Shown here piece after piece: positions 11,132 to 22,611 of a stretch of 64,000 bases of DNA. The notes under the pieces were generated by a model, which saw nothing but the letters and a program-made list of their open reading frames with translations, was not told the origin of the DNA and ran no database searches. Position 1 is the stretch's first letter; every line of letters starts with the position of its first letter. This DNA is from Hirsutella rhossiliensis (Eukaryota; Ascomycota; Sordariomycetes; Hypocreales; Ophiocordycipitaceae): assembly GCF_020360975.1 (NCBI RefSeq), contig NW_025408670.1, positions 5,394,001 to 5,458,000 on the forward strand, given 5' to 3'. Both the position numbers and the translations under genes were made by a program.

Positions 11132-12055
11132 ATATCCTCCCCCGCCTTATCCTACTTCTCCGCTAAGATCGACGACTTTATCGATCGCGCCCTCGCCTCG
11201 CCCGCTACCCTACCTACTGCCCCCGCCGCCCTAGTCGCGCCTACCGCCGCTCCGCGCTACCCGCTACCCGGCTTCTTAGCCGTTAACTTTACTGCCCGCG
11301 CCGCCACCGCCCCCGCTACGCTCTCCGCTACCGGCCGCCGCGATAACGCCGACGATAACGATAATAATAATAAGCGCGGGTCCTCGCTACCCTCCTCTAT
11401 AAGCCCCTCTGCCCTTATTCTCGCGAGTATTATTAACTCCCCGTACTAATATAAGCGCGCTATAGCCCGGGGCGCTACCCGCGATTCCCCTTACGTATAG
11501 TATACCTCGTAGTCCCTCCCTTACGCCGACTAAGCCGGCCGCCCTTAAGGCAGCTACTTCCTATGCGCCTAGGCTAGCCGCGTATATAAGGTTACGCCGC
11601 CCGTTCTTACCCGTGCTACTATAGCTTAGAGCGCCGCGGAGCTAGGTAAGGACTAGAATAAGGCTAAGCGCGCCTTAACCGCCGCCGCCGCCGCCTACCG
11701 TAACTTACGGTTCCTCGAGCGCGCCGCCCTCGTGCCTAAGTGCATAAGCTCCCTTTCCTATACTCTCTACGGCGCTAACTCTCTCTCTCTTAGGGGCACC
11801 GTCGACGCCGCCCTAGCCGCCCCCGCTACCTCTACCGCCGCCGCCTCTACTACTACCGGCACCGCCGCCGCCGCCGCCGCCGTCCCTAACGCCGCCGCCG
11901 TCGCCGCTTAGCTAGGTAGCCTAGAGGGCCGGATCCGCGCCCTCGAGGCTAGGGCCGCGCCTTATACTAAGGAGGAGGATAAGGAGGAGGACGAGGAGGA
12001 GGATAAGGATAACCGTCTAGTAGTCGAGACCCCGCTAAAAAAGAAGGCCCGCTAG
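11132..12055 (+). pseudogene. Conserved antisense accessory ORF of Gypsy A (308 codons)
   Basis: A single frame runs from ATA (probably mutated ATG) at 11132 to TAG at 12053-12055, on the strand opposite gag-pol and 246 bp inside the 3' LTR. Nine internal TAR codons are interpreted as former Gln; TGA absence is not informative in RIP DNA. Layout: an N-terminal motif AKIDDFIDRAL, an Ala/Pro/Thr-rich region, a middle helix (KRALTAAAAAYRNL), an Ala-rich linker, a probable coiled coil (SLEGRIRALEAR), and a Glu/Asp tail ending in a basic KKKAR. The same layout occurs at 31387-32294 and 55367-56254. No signal peptide or membrane helix is evident. I do not recognise the family; the conserved position suggests an element-encoded accessory protein, possibly nuclear or RNA-binding, but that is a guess. 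Confidence 0.6.
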
Positions 12056-12099
12056 GCCTAGTCTATACGCCCTTAAGCGCGCCTATAAGGGCTAATATA

Positions 12100-15000
12100 A
12101 TTTATTTATACTACCGCCGACCTAAGTACGCCCTGCCTATTATCCGTAGTCGTAGTATCCGTAATATACGCTCGTAGCTTACGCTAGTATAGCGACCGCC
12201 GCGGGCCCGGTGCCCCGCCGCTTCCTTAGGGGCGGGGTATAGTCTCCCCCGCGTCTTAAGGTACTAGCTACTTTACCGCTAAGGGGGTAGCTTCTCTCGC
12301 TAGGCCGTCGCTTTCCTCTATTAGCCTATAAAGGGCCTCGAACCTATCTAGAGCTACCGCGCCCTCGAACTTAGAAGCTAGCTCCTACGTTAGGTCTTAG
12401 TAGCCGCGCTACTTAACGAGGACTTCGCGCCTCCTACCGCGGCTTATATTCTTTTAATAGGCTGCCTATAACTCCTCTACCGAGAACTCTTCCTCCCCCT
12501 TAACAAGGATAGCGGCTAGTTAGGGATCCGCTATCTCTTAGCCTAGTAAGGGGTCTATAGTAGCGCGACGAAGGAGGTCGACGTTAATCGTACTATAAAT
12601 ACTAGAGGGCAGCCCCTCTAGCTCTACGGTCTACGGACTTAGTACCCTCTTTACTATATACTTAGCGTATAGCTAGTTAAGCTTCTTTTTTAGCCTCGTT
12701 AACCTATAGTTATAGAGGTCTAACTAGACCTTATCCCTTACCGCGAACCTATTTATAGGATCCCGCGACTTATTAGCCTACCGCTCTTAGTCTTAGGCGG
12801 TAGACGCTATCGAGGATTAGTAGAACTCTAAAACTTATTATAGCTTCTATATAAAGGTAGACGCCCTGCCCTCTAGGGAGCTAGCTAGGTAGCGCTCTAC
12901 GCCTATATCTATAGTAATAGGCTATACTAACGGCGGTTTAAACCTATATAGCGTAAGGAAGGGGGATATACTAATAAATAAGTTCGACCTACTATTAAGC
13001 GCTATCTAGGCTATAGGAAGCTACTTATCTTAGTCTACTTAGTTATAGGCTATTACCCCTTAAAGGTAAGCTTAGACTTCTTAGTTAAGGCGTTTAGGCC
13101 CCTTATTAGTCTATAAGTAATAGGCTATACTTAGTAACTAAGTAACTTAGAGTAGCTTATAAAGGTACTATTAAAAGCAGCTAGTTTAATTAGTGCCCTT
13201 ATTACTAGTAATTAAGGCTAGCTATTAATAGAAGTAAGCGTAGTACTAAAAGAAGCGCTTAGCGTAAGCCTCCGCTTTTATAGACGGTATTAGCTTTAGT
13301 ACTACTTCCTTATTTAAACGGTCCTTAATTACCTAGAGATTATAGTTACTACCCGCTATAAAAGGGAGGTCTATAATAAAGTCTATTTATATATACGTAT
13401 AGAACCGGTCAGGGACTAGTAGTAACTTTAATAGCCCCCTCTTAAGCGCTCGCTAGATCTTCGAGCGGCTATAGATATCGTAGTTATAAAGGAAACGGCG
13501 GACGTATAGTACTATAAGCGGCTAGTAGAAGTCCCGGCTAATCGCTGCTAGCGTGCCCTCGCGGCTAGGATAGCCGATTACGCTTAAGTCGTAGATTATC
13601 TATATAATCCGCCCTCTTAACTTATCCCGCTCCTCGACTTTTAAGGGGGCCGCCCTAGCTATAGCCTCTATTATCGCCGGCGCGCCTAAGACTTATAGCC
13701 TGCCCTTATAGCGAAGGTAGCTATAGGGGTCGATATAGTAGTCGCTTACTTAGACTTTTAAACTAAGGCCGCGGTTAAGTAAGCGCGCCCCCGCCTCTAT
13801 AGCGCGGCGTACGCTTATATATATACTATCTTATACCGCTAGCTAGTCCTATAGGCGTTAGAGCTCCTCGTCTTAGAAGATACGCTAAGGGACGTCGGGC
13901 GCACCCTTAGGGGGGGCCGGGACCCCGGCCGCTCTTAGGGGGTTACCCTCCGCCTTTAATAAAGTAGCGCCAAGGTAAGTTTAAAGCGCCTTATCTAGGA
14001 TTATCTATATATCTTACGTATTAAGGTTTATAAAGGTAGGCCGGTCTTACTCTCTCTATAAGAGGGCGTCTAAGACTATAGCCTCCTTACTTAGTCTATA
14101 CTTAATATAGAACTAAAAGCGTAAGAAATACTCCGCTTAGCGCGCCTACCGCTCTAAGAGATACTATTAAGTTATAAAGTATTCGAGGTTCTTATAGTCT
14201 ATAAGGATCTTAAAGCTCTTATAGCTATAGAGTTCCGCTTACTACTACTTAAGGTAGCTAATAATCGCTAATATCTGCTTATCGTAGATTAAGTAGTTCC
14301 TCTCCGCTATAGTAAGCTTACGTAAGTAGAACGCTACTAGCCTCCTCTACCCTTTTACTTCTTAAGATAGGGTTCCCTTAAGTATATAGCCGCTATAGTC
14401 CGCTTTTATAGTTAAGGGATTACCGAAGTCTTATTATAGTAGTACTAGGGCCTACGAAAATAAGTCCTTAAGGGTTTAAAATACCTCTACTTATATAGGT
14501 CCTTAGGAGAAGGGGGCCCTATCTCCCGTTAGCTCGTTAAGCGGTAGTATAATCCGTAAGAACTCCCTAATAAAGACCTAGTAGTAGTTAGCAAAGCTAA
14601 GGAAGCTCCGTACGCCTCGTTATAATATTAAGGTCGCTTAGTCGCGGATAGCTTAAATCTTAGTTAGGTCTACTTATATACCTACGCCCGCGATAATAAT
14701 AAAGCTAAGGTATTTAACGCGCTTAACGCTAAATTTATATTTATCTAGGTCTAGGTATAGGCCGTGCTCTACTAAGTAGTTTAGCACCTTCTATACCTTT
14801 TATATATAGTCTTCGTAGCTCCCGCTTAAATAGATAAGAATATTATCTATATATATAGATATAAACTTATTAAGGAAACCCTTAAGTACCCGGTTAATAT
14901 AACGTTAGAACGTAGCTAGGGCACTTACTAGGCCGAAGGGGGTAACTATCTACTTAAATAAGCCGTATCTTATATAGAACGCTATCTTTTACTCCTCCCT

Positions 15001-16030
15001 ATACGCTATTCGCACCTTATAGAACGCTTAAACGACGTCGAGCTTCGTAAACTACTTTGCCTTTACTAGGTTACGGAGGGTCTCTCCTATAAGTAGAAGG
15101 GGGTACCGGTCTAAGCGTATAATCGCGTTTAACGCTTAGTAGTCTATATAAAAGTAAAGTCCCCCCCCCGGCTTCTATATAAATAAGACTAGAGCCGCCG
15201 CCTTAAAGAAGCTAGCCCTAATAAATCCCTTATTAAGGAGGTCTATAAGGGACTTCTTTAATACTAGTAGTTCCTCTTATAATATACTATATAGCGGCCT
15301 AAACGGCGGGGGAAGCTCCTTACTATTATCCCCTATATAAAGCGGTATTAAGTAGTCTACGCTTAGCTTATAGGGGTTTAACTTATCGGCCTCGCTCTTC
15401 TAAAAGAGCGGTAGTAGGTCGTAGAACCACGGCGGGATAGCCTACTATAGCTCCTCTTCTAATAAAGGGCGCTTTAGTTATAGCGCTTTCTTAATATCCG
15501 CTAGGCTAACTACGTAGATCGACGCTATAGCTATAGCTAGCCCCTTCTACTTATAGATTTACTATATCGTGCCTACGAACACCGAGGCTAAGACTTCCTA
15601 GGCGTCTTATAAGTCGGGTAGAGCGTCTAGCGCTCCCTCCTTATTACTATACCGGACCTAGGACTATATAGGGCTAAACTATAGCCTCCCCTTATATAGT
15701 ACTAAATATAACTTTATATATATTAACTATAGCTTCCTAAGAATTAAGAGAAACTTAAGCTAAGGGACTATATATACTACTAGTAGCCGCGGGAGGCCGT
15801 TAACCTTTATAGCTACCTAGGCGACGCCTTTAATAACCGCGCCCTCTATCGCGGCTAAGGCGCCCCTTATACGCCTAGGGCAAATCTTCTCTACTAGTAA
15901 GCGTAGCTTAAGGGCTTTCGCTTCGTTAATTACGGCGTAATACTAGTAACCTTTATCTATAAGGGCGGAGAGGAGGTAAGTCTAGTTAATAATAACTAGT
16001 ATTAAAGTAGGTTCTTCTTTAATACGCCTT
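12100..16030 (-). pseudogene. Gypsy A pol: protease, RT, RNase H, integrase
   Basis: Read on the minus strand: the protease motif ALIDKG at 15949-15966 (most families have D-T/S-G; Gypsy B also has K here); the RT catalytic box as YIDN at 14842-14853 within FISIYIDNILIY, followed by the usual L-YL-L-KY tail of Gypsy RT; RNase H about 14100-14550; the integrase with IDFIIDLP near 13360-13390, then TSNKGTN (normally SD-GTN) and NQE as the third catalytic residue, with a chromovirus-like tail to about 12200. Both catalytic losses (RT Asp to Asn, integrase Asp to Asn) are TG-to-TA changes. Dead copy. Confidence 0.75.
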
Positions 16031-17363
16031 ACTAGGTCCTCCTTAGCTAGTATTAGCTTACTAGGCTCCGGGGCCCGCCTTTATACCGGAGCTAAGCTTT
16101 TCCCTCCGCTTTATATATAGCGGAGGTTCCCCTATCTCCCTCGTCGTCGGATTCTAATAGGGCGCGGGTAACCTATATCTTTACTAGCCTCCTTACTAGG
16201 AGGTAGGGGCAAGACTTAACTATATACGTACTTACGCCGTAACGTATATAGCGGCCCTCTTTACGTTATTTACTAATTTCCTTATAGGGCACCTACTTAG
16301 CCGTCTTACTAGACTACGCCGCTAGCGGAGCGGCCGGGGTCTTACTATTGCCGCGCCCCCTAGGGCGTATAGCCGCTATACGGACATCGCCGTCCGCATC
16401 GACCGCCGACTTAGGAGCGGGCCTAGGCGTAGATAGGTTAAGTAAGGAGGAGCTATCTAGCCTATTAGTCCCGCTTAAGGCTAAGCGCTTATATAGCTTT
16501 TAAAAGCGCGGCGTCTACTTATATCCCTAGGCTACCTTTATAAGGCGGCCTACGTAGCCCTCGAAGGTAGAGGGTATTATAATAGGGATAAGTAGCTCCT
16601 AGAGCGCCGGGGAGATCGAGTTCCGTAGCTAGGTAAGCTTAGCGCCGTTATCCTAGGCGGTGTTACCCGCCGCCTAGGTTAGGGTCTCTTTAAATTCCGG
16701 TAAGAACTCCCTAAAGGACTGCCCCTCTTATTAAGTAAGGGTCTATAGCCTATCCTATACCTTCTCTTATTCCTATACGTTACTGAAGGCGTAGACTAGG
16801 TAGTTAAAGAATACTTAGGGGTCTTTTATCCCCTTAGGACTACCCCGCTCTTAGAAGCCCGCTATTCGCTATATCTAGGGCTCTAGTAGTATATAGAGGA
16901 GCGAGAACTAAGCCGTCTCCTTATAGCTATTAAGGCCCTATTTCTCGTTAATATAGTATTTCGCTATTAGGCGGTTAAGGAAAAAGTAAAAGGTCTCTAG
17001 CTTACCGTTCTAGGTAGGCTAAGGCAGTAGCTTCTATCTACTAAGGGCCGCCTCGCGCTCCGACCTCCCGGTAGTAGGGGGCGTATCTATCGGAGCTAGC
17101 GTTAAGAGGGTATTAAGGATCCGGCGTAGGGTTACTCGTTAGTCTAGGTCTTATAATATCTAGTAGAATAGCTTTATAAACCGGGCTTATTCGTCCCGTT
17201 ACTACTAGGCCTCTTCTTATAGGTATTACTAGTATAGCTCTTCCGCCTATTACCGTAGCTATTAGTGCTAGGCTTCTTCCTATAGTAGCTACTACTACTA
17301 CTACTACCTTAGCTAGTACTACTAAGGTTTTAATATCGGGTTTAATATAAAGATAGCTTATAC
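16031..17363 (-). pseudogene. Gypsy A gag region
   Basis: Lies between the 5' LTR (right side) and the protease on the element strand, where gag belongs. The minus strand reads as a polar, charged protein but is interrupted by TAR codons, and I could not place a clear zinc knuckle. The assignment rests on position and element order. Confidence 0.5.
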
Positions 17364-17562
17364 TATTACGGGGTAGGTAAAGGGTTATACTATAGGTGCC
17401 TTCCGTTATATTATAATAATAAGCTATATAGGATCTAACTATACGCCGCGCCTACTACTACTAAATACGCGTTTATATATACGGCCTACCCTAACCTATA
17501 ACGCTTATTAGCTAAGGTCTAGGCTAATACCTAGACCTATACTAAGGGTAAATACCCTTATA
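17364..17562 (-). repeat. Gypsy A 5' LTR (199 bp)
   Basis: Same length as the left LTR; begins TATTACGGGG and ends CCCTTATA, followed by the ATTAC duplication (17563-17567). On the gag side of the element, so it would have held the promoter. Confidence 0.85.
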
Positions 17563-17567
17563 ATTAC

Positions 17568-18745
17568 TATCGTTTAAATCGGACTCTAGCTTTATAATTT
17601 AAGCCTTCCTTTTTTTATTAGTAGTAAAAATACTACTAAAAGGGGATTTCTTCTTAAAAGAAGAAAGAAAAGAAAAAGAAGATTTTCTCTTCTTAGAAAT
17701 TTAAGTCCTATCGTCCTTTTTTCCTTTATTTAAAACCTAATAAGTAAGAGCCTTATTTAGGTATAATTTATAGTAATTTACTATAAAATGCCTTATCTTT
17801 TTATATTCCTTATAATAAGGAGTATCTATAGAATTTCTATAGGATTTCTAAGGCTTCCTTTATATTAAGAAGGCTTTCTCTAAAGATTTATCTATATCCT
17901 TTATTCTTCTAGCTTTATTTAAAAGACTACCTATTAGGGATTTAAGGGTAAATATAAGAAGGTATAAGTAATAAGCGTAGAATTAGGTAATCGATAACGT
18001 AAGTAAAAAGATCGGTCGAAGGGGTATAAGGTAGGATTTTATCCGGAATTTATAATAAGTATATAAGGGGCTAAATAATATATTAAAAGAATAGCGTTAT
18101 TAAAGATATTTATAAACTTACTTATTCTATTTACTACTCCTAGGGAAATCCTTTGTTTTTTATAGACTATTGCTTGCCTATTAATAGACTAATTAGTTAG
18201 CTTTCTAGTATATTTTATAGTGCTTAAAAAGCCCTATCTATAGTATATCTTCCTAACTTAGTAGGTGGTCTAATTATAGCGTAATAGTTAACGTAAGACT
18301 ATAGGTTCTAGTATAAGTAGTAGATTTAACTAGAATATTCTATGCCCTACCTATTCTTATATCGCGGATATCTTTAGAACCGCTAGGCTAAAATAGGCAA
18401 TAAGGTATTCGTTCTACTCGTAATTAACCTATGCATTTCATATATATTTTTGTTTATAAGGATAGGCTTATCCTAACCCGTATTTCCTAGAGGAAGGTAT
18501 AGATATCTAGTAGAGGTCTTTATCTTTTAAGGGTTATTCCCTTAGACTATATTATAGAGCCTCTTTTTACTAGCTTATTCTATAAAGCCTCCCTATACCT
18601 ATTATTTCTTTATAATAGTAAAATAGGAATATAAAGGTATATTCTTATAGTAAACGCTATAGAATTATACCTAAAGCTCTATATAATATTTATAATATAG
18701 CTTTTAAATTCCTTATTAAGGTAATTAAGAATCTATACTATATTA
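17568..18745 (-). pseudogene. RIP-dead Copia gag with fossil zinc knuckle
   Basis: Continuation of the Copia whose pol is at 7200-10686, now split by Gypsy A and by the solo LTR at 17953-18649. On the minus strand at 17773-17814 the residues Y-KE-Y-KKIR-H-FIVN-Y have exactly the spacing of a C-X2-C-X4-H-X4-C nucleocapsid knuckle, with each Cys codon changed to Tyr (TGY to TAY), while the His codon escaped. Its upstream end is cut by the tail of LINE L copy 2 at about 18746. Confidence 0.65.
17953..18649 (-). repeat. Solo LTR, 697-bp family, copy a
   Basis: Begins TATAAGAA and ends TTCTTATA (TGTAAGAA...TTCTTACA before RIP), flanked by GTAAA on both sides (17948-17952 and 18650-18654). Reverse orientation relative to copies b and c. 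No internal coding region: one LTR remains after recombination between the two LTRs of a full element. It interrupts the Copia gag. The parental element is not in this window. Confidence 0.88.
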
Positions 18746-21221
18746 TTATTATTAAAATTATACTAAGGACCTAGCTAGAGGTATCTAGAACTTTAATATT
18801 AAATAAGAGGGAAAAACTAAAGTACTTAAGAGAAAACCCTTCTTTCTTTTAATATAAGTTTACCTTAAATAAGGTTATAGTTATAGTATATAGGAAATTT
18901 ACGCTAGCTATTATAGGCTTTTCCTATATATTTACTTTTTAGTATAAGCCCTTTTAGGCTATAGCCGCTACTATCTTAAGCCGCCGCGGCCTAGGCTTAC
19001 TAGCCTAGGCCTAGGGTTATAGGTAGTAGTCTCTCTTTAAAGGGCCCGGTATATAGGCGCTTTTATTCTTTATAGCTCCTATACTACTACTATATAGCCG
19101 CGGTAGCGGCCGCGTTAGCTTATCGGTTTATTAGTTAGTAGGGTAAGTAATATCCGGTTACTAGGCTAAGCGCTAGTATAGGTCGCTCCTAGGTAAGGCC
19201 GGCTAATCGAAATTCGGTTAGCTAGCTCCGCTAATTAAAAATCGGTTCCTATTTAGCTACGCGACTTCCTAATTAAAAGCGCGGTAGCTTATATTTACTA
19301 TCTATTATATAGTTATTAATTACGCGCGCTTAGCTCGCGTATATATATACCTACCCTCCCCTTATAGTTTCGTTCTTATTTCTTCTTATTTCTTTATTCG
19401 TCCTTACTTATATAGGCCCTAGCTCCTTACCTATATTATTTCTATATCCTTAGTTCTCCCTTATACTATATTTAGTTTATTTACTATTATATTACTATAT
19501 TTAACTAAGAAGCTAACTTAGGTAGTAGCGGCTTACTTCTTTTAAAGCCCCCTCCTTATAAGAAAGTCGCTACTATAATAGGATTAAAATACTCTATCCT
19601 TTATTTTATATATATCGGGCGCTTTATTAGCGAGCTTACTTATAAGTCCTTTACTAGCTATTAAAACTAGTCTTATAAGTATTAGTCTTAGTCCTATCTT
19701 AAGTTAGGTTTACTTTTAGTACTTTTTACTAACTTTACTAGCTATAAAGGCTAAAGCGTATATTACTTATACTAACTTTAATTAGTCTTATTACTAAGTA
19801 AGTAACCCCGCCTTACTATAGTATAGTCTAAGTTTAGTATTAATCTAAGTTTTAGATTACCTTTAAGGGTAAGGAGGCTACTTATACCTTTTACTAAGTA
19901 TAGTCTAAGGTTAATAGCCCCTCCCTTATAAAGAGCTTAGTATAAGAGCGCTTTTACTATACTATTTTAGAAACTTATATATATATTAGTTAAAAGGCCC
20001 TTACCGCTAAAAGTAAGGGCGCGTTAAGCGAGTCCGCCCTTAGTTTAGCTATAGTTACCGAAAATATTAAAATACTTACTTTAGCTTTTACTTATTTTAT
20101 AGATAATACCTACTATATATATAAGTCCTTAAAAAAGTACTTAAAAGAGTTTAGTAATATTATTAAGACCTTAGCTTAAGTTAGGCCTAAGTCGCTCTTA
20201 GTTACTTAAAAGACTCTTATAGTAGTTAATAATCTTACTAACTATTTCTATCTTATTACTAGTAATAACTATAATAGTAAGGGTAGCGGTTTTAACCTTA
20301 CTAGGCTTAATCTAGCCTTAACTCCTTTTAATAAAGGGAAAAGTAAGGGTAAAGGTAAAGGTAAGGTAGCTATTACGTTTAAGGGTCTATTTAAGGCTAA
20401 GGCTAAGGAGTCCGCTATTATTAATATACCTATAGTTATCTTAAAGCTAATATAAGAGACTATTATATTACCCCCCCTTAGCTCTAACGCTAAGTCTTAG
20501 CCCGGTAGTTCTCTTAGCGCTAAGCCCGCCTTAAAGCGCCCTTATTTTACGTCGCCTACTAACTTTACTAACGCTCTTAACTTTATTTAGTAGCGTTTTT
20601 ATAGCTATCGCGGTTTATTCCTAGCTAAGATCGTCGCTAGTCTTAACCTTAATTAAATCTATAGTTATAGTATAGGCTATAGCGAACGCCTCTATACCGC
20701 TACTAGTATAGGTCCTACTTTAGTATAGACCTTAGTTATTACTTTATTTTATAAGCTAGCTATCTAAACTAGCTTTAGTTTAGGTTTAAGGTTAAGCTTA
20801 GCCGGTTATCGTTAAGCTTCTTATAGTAGTAATAGTCCCTATACTCCTTATAAGTCTTAGGTTACTCCCTTTTATACCCCGCGTACTACCTTAAGGGGGT
20901 CTTATTATTCTTACTATAATAATAAGGTAAACGTTACTACTAATAAGTTAAGTTAAGGTTATAGTTTAAGGCTAGTAATTAGCTCTATCTTAGTTTAGTT
21001 TTAGGTTAGGTCTTATTTAGTTATAGGTTTTTAATAGTAAGTCTTATTATATAGCTATTAAGGCTAGCTTAGTTAAGTTATATTAGTTTTATTTAGTCTA
21101 TAGTTTAAGCGGCGAGGTTTATACTTAGTTTAAGTCCGATTTAGTCGATATTATAGACCTATTATTATAAGTCCTCTCCCTTTCTTAGGTCGCTTTAGTA
21201 AGGGAGGTAGTTAGCTAAGGT
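18746..21221 (-). mobile_element. LINE L copy 2, 3' part only
   Basis: Inverted copy of 3237-5690: the TAA tail is at the left end (18735-18759) and the ORF2 end at the right, where the Gypsy C LTR begins at 21222. The remaining RT part is absent. The break at 21221 coincides with the LTR, so the Gypsy inserted here or recombination joined them. Confidence 0.7.
19497..21060 (+). pseudogene. Possible antisense ORF of LINE L (copy 2)
   Basis: Second copy of the frame at 3440-4929. It starts at ATA (19497-19499) with M-F-N-Q-E-A-N-L, where copy 1 has M-S-N-Q-E-A-D-L. From about 19805 another frame carries the readable part: ITFKGKEATYTFY, later a KGKSKGKGKGK run at about 20333-20370, then Ser/Tyr-rich sequence. 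A frame change near 19800 and roughly 25-30 TAR codons make the call tentative. It runs opposite to the LINE RT. Confidence 0.35.
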
Positions 21222-21451
21222 TATAATAACTAGTATTATTCCTAAAAGATAAACCTATTAAGGGGTTTATATTAATAGATATAATAGGGCGTAGTCTAAG
21301 TAATAATAAGTATATTACGTTAGTAATAAGTTAGAGGTTATAGACTATAGACTATAACTAGGTAATTAAAATTAAAGATAAAATCGTAATAAAGATCTAT
21401 ATTAAAAGCTAGAGAGCTATCTATTTAAAGGAGTAAAAGTAAGTAGCTATA
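21222..21451 (-). repeat. Gypsy C LTR (left, 230 bp)
   Basis: Begins TATAATAAC and ends GTAGCTATA, consistent with TG...CA ends after RIP. Same length as the copies at 36270-36499 and (inverted) 39117-39346. It would be the 3' LTR of the minus-strand element. Confidence 0.82.
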
Positions 21452-22611
21452 TATACCTATAGAGACTATCCTTAGATTATAGTCCTAGCTATAATCCCCT
21501 TTATAGCTTACTATAGCTTACTTATAAGCTATACTCTTAAGTAGTAATCTATCTATATAAAGCTTACTTAGCTTATATACGCTCTAAGTAAGCTAAGCTT
21601 ATATAACTTCTCGTCCTAACTATTATTCTAAGCCGCCTTATTACGTAAACTTAGCTAGCTCTCCTATAGCCCGCTAACTATAGTTATAATACTATATCTC
21701 CCCTCCTTTTAGTCTTATCTATAAGACCTACTACTGCCTTAGCCGCCGTATATAAATATACCCTTATCGCGTATATATATATTCCTTATTTATCCTTTCT
21801 ATCCCTTAAGATATACTACTAATAGTATATCTAGTCGCGTATTAAAGGATCGTTCTTATAAGACCCTTAAGCGTATTTATTTAGCTAAGTCTATTAATCG
21901 TCTTAGTTTTAACGTTATACTATATTCTTTTTATTTATTACGCGGCTTCTACTATAAAATACTAAAGAAATCTTCTAAGTATACTAAATATATATAGCGG
22001 GGTTGTTCCTACGATATATTAAGCGTAGCGATTAGCTCTTATAAGTAACTTTATTATCCTACTTATTATTTATAGCTAATATATTTCCTAGTATCCTAAA
22101 TAAATCTAAAGTCTAATTAATTAAATAAAGAAAAAGAAATTACTAAGGAGCGAATATTAAAAGCTTAAGCTAACCTAAATAAAGCCTTAGCTTATTTAGC
22201 GCGGCTTTACTATTAAAAGCGCTAGCTAAAGATAAAGGGTACTAAGATAGTTTATTAGGGCCTTTATTCCTTAGACAACCTTAATAAAGCTAAGCGATAA
22301 GAATCTAAAGCGGTAATCGATATTTAGTTTATAGGTAGATTTAATATAATTAATTAGAATACTATTAGTTTATTAAGCGATTTTATAATACCTAGGGTAG
22401 ATTTACTAATAAAACTATTAAAGTAAAAAACTATAGTAGGTTAAGTACTTAAGTAGTTCCTAGGTATTTTCTTTTAGTTTATATCCCTTTTACTTAATAA
22501 GGTATTCTTATTACTAACCTTATTTTCTTATATCTAGTATTTATTTAGCTTTATATTCTTAATTATTATCGACTTTAATTTTTTCCTATAGTTTAGTATT
22601 TCGTAGCGCTA
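21452..22611 (-). other. Gypsy C 3' internal region
   Basis: Sequence between the integrase region and the 3' LTR. It is shared in inverted orientation with about 37915-39116, apart from a ~190-bp diverged stretch next to the LTR. It would hold the end of pol and the 3' untranslated part; I could not read a domain with confidence. Confidence 0.5.

Larger units (their letters stand above)
10687..17562 (-). mobile_element. Gypsy A, complete RIP-mutated LTR retrotransposon
   Basis: A 6876-bp element with two 199-bp LTRs (10687-10885, 17364-17562) and an ATTAC duplication, inserted into the gag-pol of the older Copia. LTR ends read TATTA...CCTTATA, expected from TG...CA after RIP. Order on the minus strand: gag, protease, RT, RNase H, integrase, then an opposite-strand ORF (11132-12055) before the 3' LTR. 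A pyrimidine tract at about 10892-10907 next to the left LTR is the polypurine tract on the element strand. RIP looks lighter here than in Gypsy B or C (more surviving CA and TG), so this copy may be younger. Confidence 0.88.

Noticed and set aside
11132..12055. Absence of TGA stops as evidence for coding in RIP-mutated frames
   Set aside because: RIP turns TGA into TAA, so TGA is missing from every frame. I relied instead on conservation between elements, shared start and low stop count.
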